Below, in pieces: positions 10,582-22,953 of a stretch of 64,000 nucleotides of DNA (within the stretch, counting starts at the first letter, position 1; each line of letters begins with the position of its first letter). This DNA comes from Pinus tabuliformis (taxonomy: Eukaryota; Streptophyta; Pinopsida; Pinales; Pinaceae): the NCBI GenBank assembly GCA_031772625.1, contig CM062818.1, positions 210,359,742 to 210,423,741 of the forward strand. The letters are read 5' to 3'. The notes below the pieces were generated by a model that worked only from the letters and a program-made list of their open reading frames with translations, was not told the origin of the DNA and searched no databases. Position numbers and translations under genes: made by a program.

Positions 10582-11060
10582 GAATTGAGTGTTAACCTTA
10601 AGTGTTGAATGTGGGAGACTAAAGGAAAGCATTTGATTTAAGACTTAATAAAAAACTAAAGAAACATAATTAAACATGAATTTGTGGAAAAAACAAAGAT
10701 AGAAGACATCAAACATTGATTACGGAGTTCGTCCTTGACGGACTAAGTCTCCAGCTCCGCTTTCACGATGGGCAACTTCTCTATTAGGATCGATCAAAAG
10801 ATGTCTTTTACACAAGAAAAAGTACCAGACTAAATGTGCACATAGGAACTTCTGGTCTCTTTCAACAGAAATATCTCTCTCCTAGCTTTCCAACGCTTAT
10901 CTCGAATCCTAATTCCACCTCCAGACAACCAAGACACATTGAAAATAAGAACCGCCTCTCCGATTTAGCATCTGAAAACAAGTTTCAAAATCGCTCTCCT
11001 TTTCTTCTCCATGAACAAAAGGATGGATTTATAAGTTCGTAAGATTCACTCGAACTCCCT
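10582..11060 (-). repeat. Element 1 5' LTR, outer part (displaced)
   Basis: This is the continuation of the LTR after removing element 2. On the minus strand a TATAAATCC box lies near 11028-11035. The stretch containing GAGACTTAGTCCGTCAAGG (about 10735-10755) resembles leader/R sequence of plant LTRs. The outer boundary cannot be fixed without the partner LTR. Confidence 0.45.
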
Positions 11061-13253
11061 GATGCCAAAATTAGGCATGAATGTGCTTCTTTAAGTGTGG
11101 AATGTCTCGATCTTGTTACAAGAGGACACCTTAGGAAAAGGTTACATGGTGGTTGAATTAATTTAGAAAAAAAATCACAACAAAAACCAAAAATAAACTT
11201 TGGTTATAAAAATCCCATCGGAAGTCAAGCTAACTGTGCGGAATTGGAACTAAGGCATGTGACCATCTGGTCTAACCGTAATATGCCACCTGGTGGAACA
11301 ATTTGGCGATTCTGTTTTGTTGGCAATGACTGTGCATTTCACAACGCACAGCTGCCAACAGTCGCGGCTTCCACCTTACGGTTCCCGACACGGGAAACAA
11401 CCTGTTCACATGTTTTGAAAACCCCAATGGTCACAACCTCCATTGTGGTATTCTCCTCGCGTGGTTAACTATGTTGTCTCTACTGCGTTCACATGTCTAA
11501 CATCTACAATTTGATTTAAGTCAATGGTTAGCTGTTGTGGTATTGAATTAAGTTTTTTTTTTTTAATAGATGGTCTGAATGGGTTTTAAACTTAGGATTA
11601 GATCTTTAGCTTTTTAGCATATTTTTATTACATTAGTTTAGTGCTAAGGTTTAGCACTAGGTTTTAACCTTAATAAAAGTAACCCATTAGAAAAAAATTT
11701 CATATTGTGACACTAACCACGACCATAATAAAAACACCATGGAGTAACCAAAACCCAAAAATTAAGAACACAAGTGAAGCTGACGAAACTGAAGATGAAC
11801 TAGACTCCCTCCACAAATTGGGCTAACAATATCCTTTTGGATCACACGTAAATGAACCAAATAATGTTGAACATAAAAGATAGATAATGAAAACTGTAGA
11901 GGCTATTTGATTGAATTTGATTGGTCCCTACACAAGGGTTTAAGAAGGAAACTTAAAAAATACTATTATAGAAAATATGAATATGTAAATTTGTCATCAA
12001 CATAATATTTCAAAAATTGACACACATTTCAAAGAAGGTCAAGTTATTCAAGAAAACAACTTACTTAATAAGAATGAATAACTCCTTTGGTCTAGCCATT
12101 CGCTTAAATAAGTTTTTACATTAATCAATTGTTCAAACATTTCTTGATCGAAGGGCTTGTGTCTTTAGGATGCCTATAATTAGGGTCCTTAATTCTATGG
12201 TCAAAGAGGGTTTATAAGGCACAAATGTCACCAAATTTCATCAAAGATGAGCCTAATGATACTAAGATGGGGAGGCTCATTGCCATTTCTTATAAGTTTC
12301 AACATCCATAGATAATGGTTGAGTTTTCTTGGTGCTTAGTTGTTGATGGATCGTGCCTAGATGATAGGAGATTTATTTCATTTTAGTAATCAATACTAAG
12401 TTTTATATTTTGTGTTGGGTACCCTCTAGTTAGACATTGAGTGCTTTATATTTTTAGTTGGAATTGTCTTTTGGGATGAACCCTTGTCAAAAACTTACAT
12501 TCCATGGGACATATGTGTGGCTTGATGAATGCATATTTGATGGTTGATGATGAGTAATCCTTATTTGATATGATATTTATGTGATAAGGGTGTCATGATG
12601 TGTTTATGTTTTACTTTGACCATTATGAGATTGTGTTCTAGATTCACCATCCCCTTGTGTTTGCTCCTATTAGTGATTTAGTATGATGGTCCCAGATTAT
12701 ACGTGAATGTATAGGTTACAATGAGTACTAATATTTCTTAATATTAGCACTATATATCCTTGATAATGAATATGAAGCATTGGTAATTATTGGATGATGG
12801 TTAGTATGATTAGTAATTTATATTATTCTTGATATTATATATGCTTTTTGAAAATGTAAATTCCTATAAATGTGTTGATTCATTAGATAATAATGATAAT
12901 ATTACCTTAATATTTGGTATTCTTAAAAACATCTATGAAGTAATGATGCCCATTGATCATTATTTACCATGATTTACCATTGTTATGAGATGATTGATGA
13001 TGTATACATGAATTGATACCTTTCCTTTTATGCTTATTATAATTATTTATGATATATGCATGTTTTGGTATAATCTATACATGTACAAATAATGTCCTGC
13101 CATTAATACATTTCATATTCTTGTGACATGGATTCTGATTATGATGGTGTTACCTATGCATGAATATATTACATGTACTAACTTGACAAGCTTAGACCAT
13201 GGTGGAAAATGGGAACCCACACTCAAGGGAAGGGTTCTTAGGTTCAATAAGAA
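11061..13253. other. AT-rich spacer, no gene seen
   Basis: Part of 11061-11500 may belong to the element 1 LTR. The 74-codon plus frame at 11244-11468 has no recognisable domain. From 11500 to 13253 I find no domain, tandem array or LTR edge; the last bases are the target of element 3. Confidence 0.5.
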
Positions 13254-15287
13254 TGTAACACCCCGTCCTCCGAGGTCTACCCAAGAAACCGGACAGTCTG
13301 GGTAAACATGTCATGAGAGAGGCCATTATAAGGGATTCAACCTCCTTGGTGATCTTAAGGAAATTGAATCGAAGGAACACATCAATCAAACCCATCCACA
13401 TCAGCAACAATAACCTCATTAGATATGTTAGCCACTCAAACATCCTTCCCCCACGTCCCATTGATGTTTTAAGCCTTTTAAACCTTGGTTACTCTCATGC
13501 TATAGGCATGACAGTGTCCAAAAACCCAGAGTCTCTCTCACAAGCCTATGTGTCAGTGTCAATGAACTCTTCTCAGAAAATCTATGCCATCATCCCTAGG
13601 ATTTGAGCCACTTTTCTAGCCCAGAATCTAGGCCTCCGCCCAAAACTTGTTACAACCTCCATAATACATCAAAGACATGATAAAAATACTATTAATCAAA
13701 ACCAACCTCGGGATTAGGCCTAAGCATCCCCAACCAGGATTGAAATTATGTCAAACACTTGGCATTCATGCAACCTACAAGTCTAATATACAATATAGAA
13801 CATGAATAACCGAAAGCACTTATGAAACATAACCAGAAGGATCACCACCTTCTCCATTGAACTATTATAACCTCAATTAGGTCTCGCATCCATCATTTTA
13901 ACAATTACAAGTAAATACATGAAATAACGATGACATGAACCAATCATATAACCATGCTTACAACGAAAATAAAACCATACAAATATCAAAGATATGATAG
14001 CCATCAAATCCACATTAAAACAAGTGCAAAATTAAGAGAAATTAGCTTTTATTAATCATAGGAAAATCCGACCAAGTTCGAGACTTCCACGTACCACCCA
14101 ACCATAAACATGGTTGAACAAAATATTTCTTTCAGCTAGTCATCCCCTGGCATATTCCAAGAATGAATGTGGGATCTCATATGACAACCAATCCAAGAAT
14201 AATAAAGGCAATCCAGAGGTTAAACCACATCCACCCTCATTAAATCGTGATCACACCAAAACCGGTGCTCCAATCACAACCGAACCGAACTTGGAATGCC
14301 ATCCAGAATCCATCATTATCCTTGAGGAATTCTTTGTCTCCTTGTCTATCAGGCTTTACTGCAATCCAATCCTGAATCATTATGCCATAAACTGAGACCA
14401 ATCTCTTAGGATTTAGCACAATCCAAGTCCGGGTCACTAGACCCTAAATCGTGACTCCTCCTTCAGGCTTTATTGTGTATCGCACCAAAACCAATCGAGG
14501 GATTCCTAGGCCTTTGGGAATGAAACTTGAGACCACCTTTGCCCCAGATTCCAAAATCCATCAAGCAACCAAATATCAAAACTAAAATAAACATCCCAAC
14601 ACCATGGCATCCAAAAAATGGTAAAGCTAGGCTGAAAACCACTATCATAACCCAGTAAAACCATGCCATTGACAACAAGAGAACCATACACCAACATGAA
14701 AATCCATGCATGTCCAGACCATCTAGGAAATCACACATGTAATATGTTATCTGCAAGTATTCCTGTTGAAGTTCCCTGATCCTGCTCTTCTTCCTTGATC
14801 CATGCTTCATTCCTTTCCCTTTACTTTCTTTTCCTTCCTTTATGTAAATCTAGAGTGCTCCTAGGGAAACTCTAAGTGACCAAGAATGTGTGAGAGAGAG
14901 AGAGAGAGATAATGAGAAAGCTCCAAAGTTGAACTGAAAAAATGTTACCAATTGATCCTCATAAGCCTTTTTATTAATGAAGCCTCTATTTTCTTCACTT
15001 TCCAAGGTTTTCCTTTATTTTCCTCTTCACATGCAACCTGTGAACTTTCACCTCCCTTTTCTCCTAATTTCTATTATTTTCGCAAATAAATGTGCCGAAA
15101 ATGTCATTTTTCCTTTCCAAAGCCTTAGTAATTTCCTTTTCCAATTTCCTTAGCCACAATAAACCGATGAACACCCACACTAGGATGTCTTTCCCAACAT
15201 TTAGCTTGGAATAAGTGTCCCTTAACCGTGGTCTTATTTTTCCTTTATGAAATTTTATTACATGAACTTTTCACCAGGACCGTTACA
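13254..15287 (-). repeat. Element 3 3' LTR
   Basis: About 2034 bp, beginning TGTAACACCCC and ending CCGTTACA on the plus strand. It aligns along its length with 20972-22953. A short (GA)n run is at about 14889-14909. Reading frames inside (for example 14463-14810) have no counterpart family. Confidence 0.92.
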
Positions 15288-15302
15288 GAACCCTCCCCCT
15301 TA
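15288..15302 (-). other. Element 3 polypurine tract
   Basis: The minus strand reads AAGGGGGAGGGTTC directly before the LTR. Confidence 0.8.
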
Positions 15303-15542
15303 GGGAACACCATCCTCAATGTTAAACAACATCAAGACATCAGCAAAATTGCTGAAGAGAAAACATATTTCCCATTGAGATTTATAACTTAGCTCATTGC
15401 AGTATTTACAATGAAAGACCTACTCAAAAGAAAAACATCATGACAACATGACAAAATAACAAACCATATTGCTTATTGGAGCTTTATAACTTAGATCATG
15501 GAGGTATTTACATCCATATACATATATACATATACCAAAACA

Positions 15543-16965
15543 TTAGCAAAACATACGCCAAACATATTCCAACATCGAACCAAAATTTCTTTGCCTCAAC
15601 CAACAAACAATGAAGGATACAGGGCCCACATCTGCCACCATCTCCCATGAAACTTCTTCAGGCCCAAATTGCTTCCACTGCACTATCACTTTCTCTATTT
15701 CTTTGTTCCTGATCATGATATATTTCTGCCACAATATTCACTGAGGCTTCGGCTGGAACTCTCCTTCTTTCTCCACCTGCAATAAAAACCAATCAATAGC
15801 ATGATAATAATCCTTTATATACTCCTTAAGCAATGAAATATGGAAAAAACATGGAATTTCATTGTTGGAGGTAGTGCAAGTTGATATGTCACCTGTCCAA
15901 TCCTCTCAAGGATCTCGAAAGGCCCGCAATACCACGGTGCCAACTTGGCACATGAACCAATCCTCAAAGAGATTTTTCTGGGGTTGATGCACAAATACAC
16001 ATGTTCCCCGTCCTAAAAATCCTTGAATACCCTATGTTGATCTGCATAACTCTTTTGTCTATCATGTGTTGCCCTTATATTCTTCTCTATAACTTTCATT
16101 TCCTGCTTTGATCAAATAAGTACCTTGTTCACTGGATCACTCCAGCTGATGGGAGTGTTACAACTCCGTCCATATAATGCCTCAAAAGGAATCATCCTCA
16201 ATGACACTTGATAACCATTATTATATTCGAACTCAACCAATGTAAGATACTCCTCCCATTTCCTCTGCTGGTGCATCACATACATCCTCAACATATTCTC
16301 CAAGATCCTATTGAACCTCTCTATTTGTCCATTTGTATGCAGATGATAAGTTGTATTGAAGGCCAACTTTGTACCCAAACCTGTAAACGGCTTCTTTTAA
16401 AACTTGGAAGTAAACTTTTCATCGTTGTTTCACACAATCGTCTTCGAAACACCATGTAGTCTCACTATCTCTCTCATGAACACCTGTGATACCTCACTAG
16501 CTAAATATGTAGTCTTCACTATATGAAGTGAGATACCATGCTCAACTTGTCAACCATGACCATAATAGAATCATGCTTCCTCCTTGTCCTTGAAAGACCT
16601 ATATTGAAATCCATGGAAATGACCTCTGATTTCCATTTTGGAATCGCTATAGGCTGTAGTAAACCACCTAGATGCTTACATTTTTCCTTTACCTACTGAC
16701 AATCTAAACATCTAGCCATGAACTCTACCACTTCCTTCTTCAGATTCAGCCAATAATTGAACTTCTTCACCGCCATCAATGTCTTATGATATCTTAGATA
16801 ACCCAAGTATGGTTTGACATGAAACTCCCTTAAGATAAGCTTCTTGAGCTCACTCCAATTTGACACATAGATCTTGTCCCTAAATCTCACCATACCATCT
16901 ATCATTAGACAATAATATGCATCCTGATCATTTGTACTTTGTTGTAACTTGTGCATGATCTCCAT
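15543..16965 (-). pseudogene. Element 3 integrase and chromodomain (broken)
   Basis: Reading leftward: zinc-binding part with EFH, RYHK and RCLDC (16693-16965); first catalytic Asp in a VISMDFNIGL-like stretch near 16600; later core piece 16112-16378 with HTNGQIERFNR (Glu region) and EALYGRSCNTP; C-terminal domain 15815-16000 (CGPFEILERIG); chromodomain RNKEIEKVIVQWK...EVSWEM at 15642-15710. Stops and frame changes separate the pieces. The polypeptide would insert the element into chromatin. Confidence 0.85.
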
Positions 16966-16999
16966 GTACTTTTCATCACGTTGTCCTGCCTACAAGATC

Positions 17000-17400
17000 C
17001 TATCTTGTAACTTTGTCCCATAAGAGCTCATAGTTGTTGTATGATTTACATGTGGCTTCCTTCCAAGAGCATATGCAACCTTGTTTGCCTTCCCTTTGAT
17101 GTATCTGATCTAGAATTTGAAAATCACTAAGGGTGGCTAACCATGTAGCTTTCCTGGTATTTAGATTCGAATGATCAAACAAATACCTCAACCCAATGTG
17201 ATTGCTCGCCAATGTCAATCTCATACCCTGAAGGTTGTGTCTCCATATCTTAAATGCATGTATAATTGCTGCTAGCTCAAGATCATGCATCAAAAAAATT
17301 TATTCATGTTCATTCAGTTTCAGTGACTCATAGCAAACTACCTATCCTTATTACATGATAACTCCACCAAGTCCTCTCTTGAAAGAATCTGCACACACTA
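17000..17400 (-). pseudogene. Element 3 RNase H remnant
   Basis: The open piece 17000-17293 holds the HDLELAAIIHAFKIWRH motif (catalytic Glu region) and YLFDHSNLNTRKATWL. The TDH motif is changed to SNH. The remaining N-terminal part continues rightward in other frames. Confidence 0.75.
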
Positions 17401-17626
17401 CAAACTCCTTGTCTGAATCCTCAATCTTTAGCAATGGTGCATGTGTCAACAATTGCTTAAGTTGCTCAAAACTAGCCTCAAATTCTTATGTTCATTCGAA
17501 CTTTTTACCTTTCCACTGCAATGATGTGATAGGATATGCGATGCATGAGAACTTCTTGATGAACCTCCTGTAGTAAACTGCTAATCCCATAAATGATCTT
17601 ACCTCATCCACATTCTTAGGAGCTTC

Positions 17627-18240
17627 TCATTCTATGATGACCCCTATCCTTTTTGGGTCCATTCCTATGTTGTCCTTCGAGACAACATTCCCAAAGTAAT
17701 GTACCTCAGTCTGAAAGAAGACACATTTGCTAAGTTTAGCATACAACTGACGCTCTCTTAGCAATATGAACACTACTACTAAATTCTCGACATGTTCATC
17801 CTCATTTTTAGAATAAACCAATATGTGAATACAATAACAAATGTGTCCCGATAATGATGCAACATGTTATTCATCAAACACATAAATGTAGGTGGAGCAT
17901 TAGTTAAACTGAATGGAACAACAAAAGACTCATAATGTTCATACCTGGCCCTGAATGCAGTCTTGAATATATCATCTTCCTTGAAGCGTACCTGATGGTA
18001 TCCTAATCTCAATTCGATCTTAGAGAACAATGATGCTCCCTTCAACTGACCAAACAAACCATCATCCTCAGAAATGGGTACTTGTTCTTAATCGTTACCT
18101 TGTTCAATTGTCTGTAGTCAATGCACAATATGGTAGTACCATCTTTCTCCTTTACAAAAAACATTGGTGCACCCAAAGGCGATACAATTGGCCTAATTTA
18201 TCCCTTTTCAAGCATCACCTTTAACTACAACTTCAACTCT
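17627..18240 (-). pseudogene. Element 3 reverse transcriptase remnant, catalytic Asp pair lost
   Basis: 17779-18057 reads GASLFSKIELRLGYHQVR, then FSLTNAPPTFMCLMN, both standard gypsy RT blocks. Where the YxDD box should follow, the sequence reads FVIVFTYWFILK, so the two catalytic Asp residues are missing. 17627-17821 continues with the connection region (ERQLYAKLSKCVFF). Confidence 0.85.
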
Positions 18241-18486
18241 ACCAACTCAAGTGTGCTCATCTGGTAAGGTGCATTTGATGTCAGAGTTGACCCTGGAACG
18301 AACTCGATAGAAAATTCTACCTCCCTATGAGATGGAAACTCTATAATGTCCTCAGGGAATACCTCTATCAAATCTACCAACTCAAGTGTGCTCATCTGGT
18401 AAGGTGCATTTGATGTCAGAGTTGACCCTGGAACGAACTCGATAGAAAATTCTACCTCCCTGTGAGATGGAAACTCTATAATGTCC
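18238..18486. repeat. 135-bp tandem duplication inside element 3 pol
   Basis: The unit starting TCTACCAACTCAAGTGTG at 18238 is repeated from 18373. Over about 110 aligned bases I see one difference (CTATGAG versus CTGTGAG). 135 is a multiple of three. The copies are far more alike than the element's two LTRs, so the duplication is younger than the insertion. Confidence 0.9.
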
Positions 18487-19000
18487 TAAAACTAATATAG
18501 AAGCGATAGAATTGGAGCATCCAAAATCTTGGAATCCTTTATCACAAGAAATGTGCACTACAAACATCACAAAAACCTTTCTACAACTATGCTTAGCTTG
18601 CATAGAGATAAGCATCCTCACTTATGTAGGCTTCTTCTTCCCCTACAAAGTCCTCTTTTTCCCACTATCATTCACACACTCAATGGTCTTTTCAAAGAAA
18701 TCCACTTTGGTTCTATGAAGGTATAGCCAATTCATACCTAGAATCATATTATGTGATCCCAATGGAAATACATTCAAATGTGTTGTTATAGCCATACCAT
18801 TTAACTAAAATGTGCAAGCTCTTACCCAATGGTGAACTCGCTTCTTTGTACTTGTAGCCAACTGTATCAACCAACATTATGCATGCAATTATTTTATCAA
18901 ACCACATTTATCCACCAAGTATTAATATAACTATTTTTAGATATAAGATCAATCAAAATACAAACAACTTGATCACAAATCTTACTATCCATCTCAATGA
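18487..19000 (-). pseudogene. Element 3 protease region (broken)
   Basis: The minus strand reads VCILIDLISKNSYIN near 18910-18970, at the position of the aspartic protease active site, with the D-S/T-G triad altered. Downstream (18700-18800) come the NMILGMNWL and HRTKVDF motifs typical of Tekay-like proteases. Stops interrupt it. Confidence 0.6.
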
Positions 19001-19133
19001 TGAATTCCAAATGATTTTCCTGCATGTTGTCCATATCTGCATAGATCCAAGGAATGCTATGACCATCATTACCAACTATATATGCCTCTTGAGAACTATA
19101 GATATGGGGTGTACCACCACTCTAATACTATGG

Positions 19134-20113
19134 ACAATCCCTCTTATGATGATCCTTACCACATCTCCAACACTACAATGGTTCCATATCACCACCTCTA
19201 GCCTACTGCTCTTCATGTCCCTTCTCGATTGTATTGAATCTCGTGTACAGAACTACATTTCCTTTCTAAGTTTCATCTTGAGGTCTTCCTCTCTTTGGCA
19301 GTCATTTTCCTTTAGCTTTCTCATTTATTTTCAAGTCATGCTTAGGCTCCACTTCGCGCTTCGACTACTCATAACAATGTTTCAACTTTCGGATGGCCTC
19401 CTCCAACAATCTAGGCTCATCGAACTCAATCTCGTCTTTGTATGTTACTAGAAGTCCATTGATGAATCTCTTAACCTTGGCCTTCGCCTCCCTCAGGTAA
19501 GGCACATATCTCAACAACTCCAAAATATGCTACTATACTCCTCATATGTTATAGAACACATCCAAAAATCATAAAACCCCTTAGCCCTATCATCATAGTA
19601 CCTCTATGACAAGTACTTCTTCTTGAAGAGCCTTTCAAATGCATGCCAAGTCAAATCTTCCTCATGTATACCTTTGACATTCTTCACATCTTCCCACCAA
19701 ATATCCGCTTTACCTTTGAGACTGAAAGTGGTTATCTTTGCTTTCATGTTTTTTAAATAATCATGCAATCAAAAGAATTTATTCATACCTAGCAACCATG
19801 GTTCTGCATCATGTGATTTATTCATCTCTCCATTAAAGGTAGGTCATTTTTCCTTCTTAAACTCATTTGGTAGGTATCCTTTATAGCTCCTCATGTAAGG
19901 GTGATAACGTTGATGATCATGATGCTTGTGAGAAGTAGAACTAGAATAGTACCTGTGTATATAACCTCTCCTATTCAGAGTATCCAACAACCTACCATCT
20001 CTCACCGTGTCAGATCTATCCGACCTATGTCTACGAGGATACCTACTTTCATATGCCCCATTAGTTTTGTCCTCCTGCTCATGGTTGATCCAAAGTGGTC
20101 CATGTCGGAGCAA
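19134..20113 (-). pseudogene. Element 3 gag with zinc knuckle (broken)
   Basis: The gag core is legible across frames: WPTFNGEMNKSHDAEPWLLGM-like sequence near 19800-19850, KAKITTFSLKGKADIWWED near 19720-19760, then TWHAFERLFKKKY and YYDDRAKGFYDF. A CX2CX4HX4C knuckle (CWRCGKDHHKRDC) at 19134-19172 is intact. The piece 19844-20113 is the N-terminal part, rich in Arg, His and Tyr. Confidence 0.85.
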
Positions 20114-20957
20114 TACTTACAAAGTCTAAAGTAGTATCGCATTAGCCTCTGCTTGTTTTTCTTGTGCCTGCATGATTTTTTAATTTTCATCCTTACAACT
20201 CCTTATTTCTTCCTTCAATCTTCTCAATGTATCTTCCAAGTTAGAGGAGTGCCCCACACCACACTTCCCTTCTCATTCATATGGAAATTCTATGTAGCCT
20301 ACCACCTTGCTAGCTATTCGACCTCTTTCTTGCAAGGCATACTATGTCACCCAAACCAAATCACAATAAAAAAATGTACCTTAGCATAATTCAAGGAAGA
20401 TACCTTATCTGCAATATCATCAAATTAGTGTGACACATGTATAACATAGACATAATAGCATATATACATATCTTGAATAAGCACATAAACATAATTCTAG
20501 TTAGGGTCCAGTAATCAACGCAAGGCCATATCAACAGTGCATGATATGACCTCATGCATGACAATAACCATTACTCCATTGTACAAATTGCCACATGCAA
20601 CTATCAACATGCATAAGCAATGCCTAATCAATTACACATATGCATAGACATGTGTAGTTGAGCATAAGCGATCAAGTCTTGTAACCAACGTACAAGATTG
20701 ATGCATGTAATCAAGAAACGAAGAATGCAACCTAACATACAATGATGTAACCAACCTTCATATAATCATGTAACCAACCATATACTCCTGACAATGCATT
20801 CCACAAATTCAACATCAACTGCCTCATGATAACCTAACTACAACCACGGTCAACATAGTGCAATGCAAAAAGCACATGGAATGCAATTGTAAGACACACA
20901 CATGTAACTAACATGCATGCATCACCAACATATTCACCCAAGGAGAGCATAACCACA
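20114..20957 (-). other. Element 3 leader / gag N-terminal remnant
   Basis: Between the primer site and recognisable gag. No domain seen. Repeated ATGCATGT-like and ATGTAACCAAC words occur from about 20600 to 20930. Confidence 0.6.
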
Positions 20958-20968
20958 CTCTAATACCA
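20958..20968 (-). other. Element 3 primer-binding site
   Basis: The minus strand reads TGGTATTAGAG, one transition from the initiator tRNA-Met complement, 3 bp from the LTR. Confidence 0.8.
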
Positions 20969-20971
20969 ATC

Positions 20972-22953
20972 CATAACACCCCCTCCTCCCAAGTCTACCC
21001 AAGCAACCGTCGAGTCGGGGTAAACATGTGATGAGAGAGGCCACTATAAAGGATTCAACCTCCTTGGTGACCTTAAGGAAATGGAATCTATAGAACACAT
21101 CAATCAAACCCATCCACATCAACAACAATACCCTTAAGAGAGATGCCATCCACTCAAACATTTTTCCCCTCGATCCATGATGTTTTAAGCCTTTTAACCT
21201 CTATTTTCTCTCAGGCTATAGGCATGACAGCACCTAGAAACCCAGCTTCACTCTCACAAGCCTATGTGCCAATGTCCATGGACTCTTCTAAGAATATTTA
21301 TGCCAACGTCCCCAAGATTTGAGCCACTTTTCTATCCCAGAATACGTCCTCTACCCAAAACTTGTTACAACCTCCAAAATCCATCAAAGATATGATGAAA
21401 ATACTAATAAATAAAAATCATCCTTGGGATTAGCCCTGAGCATCCCCAACTATGACTCGCATTTTTTCAAACACTTGGCATCAATGCAACCTACAAGTAT
21501 AGGATACAAGATAGAGCATGAATGGCTGAAAGAAATTATGAAACATAACGAGAAGGATCACCACCTTCTCCATTAAACTATCATAACCTCAATTAGGTCT
21601 TTCGTCCATCATTTTACCAATTATAAGTAAATACATGAAATAACCATGACATGAACCAGTCATATAACCATGCTTACAACCAGCATTAAACCATATAAAT
21701 ATCAGAGATATGATAGCCATCAAACCCACATATAAACAAGTGAAAAATTAAGAGAACTTAGCTTGTATTAAGCATAGGAAATTCCAACCATGTTCGGGAC
21801 TTTCACGTACCACCCGACCATAAACATGGTTGAACCAAATCTTTCTTTCACCCAGTTACCCCTATGCCACATTCCAAGCATGAATGTGGGATCTCATAGA
21901 ACAACTAATACAAGAACAATCAAGGGAATCGAGAGGTTAAACTACCTCCACCCTCATCAAACCGTGATGACACCAAAATCTTTGCTCTAATCACAACTGA
22001 ACCAAACTTGGAATGTCATCTTGAATCCATCACTCTTCTTGAGGAATTTTTTGTCTCCTTGTCTCTCAATATTTATCATAATCCAATCCCGGATCATTAT
22101 GCACTAAACCGAGACCAGTCTCTCAGGCTTTACCACAATCCAAGCCCGAATCACTCGGCCCTAAACTGAGACTCCTCCCTTAGGCTTTACTGTGTATCCT
22201 GCCAAAAACGCTCAAGGGATTCCTAGACCTTTGGGAATGAAACTTGAGACCACCTATCGTGGATTCCAAAATCCATCTAGAAACCAAATGTCAAAACTAA
22301 AATGAACATCCCAACACCATAGCATCCAGAAAAATATAATGCTAGGCTAAAAACCACTACCATAACCCAGCAAAACCATGCCACCGACAACAAGAGAACC
22401 TTACAGCAACATGCAAATCCATGCATGTCCAAACCAACTAGGAAATCACACATGCAATATGTTACCTACAAGTATTCCTCTTGATGTTGCTTGATCTTTT
22501 TCTTCTTCCTTAATCCTTGCATTCCTTCCTTTCCCTTTGATTGTTTTTCCTTCCTTGCTCCAAAGCTAGAGTGCTCCAAGGAAAACTCTAAGTGACCAAG
22601 AGTGAGAGAGAGAGAAACAGAGAGAAAGTAATGAAATGGCTCCAAACTTGAAATGACAAAAAATTACCAATTCATCCTCATAAGGCTTTTTATTAATGAG
22701 GCCTCTATTTTATTCATTTTCCATTATTTTCCTTCATTTTCCTCCTCACATGCAACATGTGACCTTTCACCTCCCTTTTCTTTCCAAAGACTTAACCATT
22801 TCCTTTTACAATTTCTTTAGCCATAATAAGTCAATGAACACCCACACTAGGATGTCTTTCCCAACATTCAGCTTGGAATAATTGTCCCTTAATCATGGTG
22901 TTATTTTGTCTTTATTAACTTTTATTAGATGAACCTTTCACAAGGCTGTTACA
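20972..22953 (-). repeat. Element 3 5' LTR
   Basis: About 1982 bp, aligning with 13254-15287. Its plus-strand start is mutated from TGTAACACC to CATAACACC; the end GCTGTTACA is kept. Numerous substitutions and small indels separate the two LTRs. Confidence 0.92.

Larger units (their letters stand above)
1130..11060 (-). mobile_element. Element 1: decayed Ty3/gypsy LTR retrotransposon, interrupted by element 2
   Basis: Read on the minus strand, the order is LTR part, primer site (5185-5195), gag, protease, RT, RNase H, integrase, ending abruptly near 1130 inside integrase. Many stops and frameshifts break every domain. Domain order RT-RNase H-IN makes it Ty3/gypsy. No 3' LTR is visible at the left end, so the element is truncated there. 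Its 5' LTR is split by element 2 (5262-10581). The outer end of the 5' LTR is uncertain; 11060 lies just beyond the TATA-like box. Confidence 0.8.
13254..22953 (-). mobile_element. Element 3: old Ty3/gypsy chromovirus with ~2-kb LTRs
   Basis: Left LTR 13254-15287 and right LTR 20972-22953 flank a decayed minus-strand gag-pol. The flanking 5-mers AAGAA (13249-13253) and AAGTA (22954-22958) look like a target duplication with one mismatch. The primer site (20958-20968) and polypurine tract (15288-15302) are in place. The gag core, chromodomain and LTR edges (minus strand TGTAACGG...GGGTGTTACA) resemble the Tekay/Del group. Frequent stops, frameshifts and LTR differences of roughly 10-15% by eye mark an old insertion. 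Confidence 0.92.

Noticed and set aside
14463-14810. 115-residue minus-strand ORF in element 3 LTR
   Set aside because: The matching position in the partner LTR is not an open frame of similar content, so no coding constraint is visible.
18879-19451. 190-residue plus-strand ORF
   Set aside because: Antisense to the gag and protease region of element 3; hydrophobic composition is a by-product of the complementary frame.
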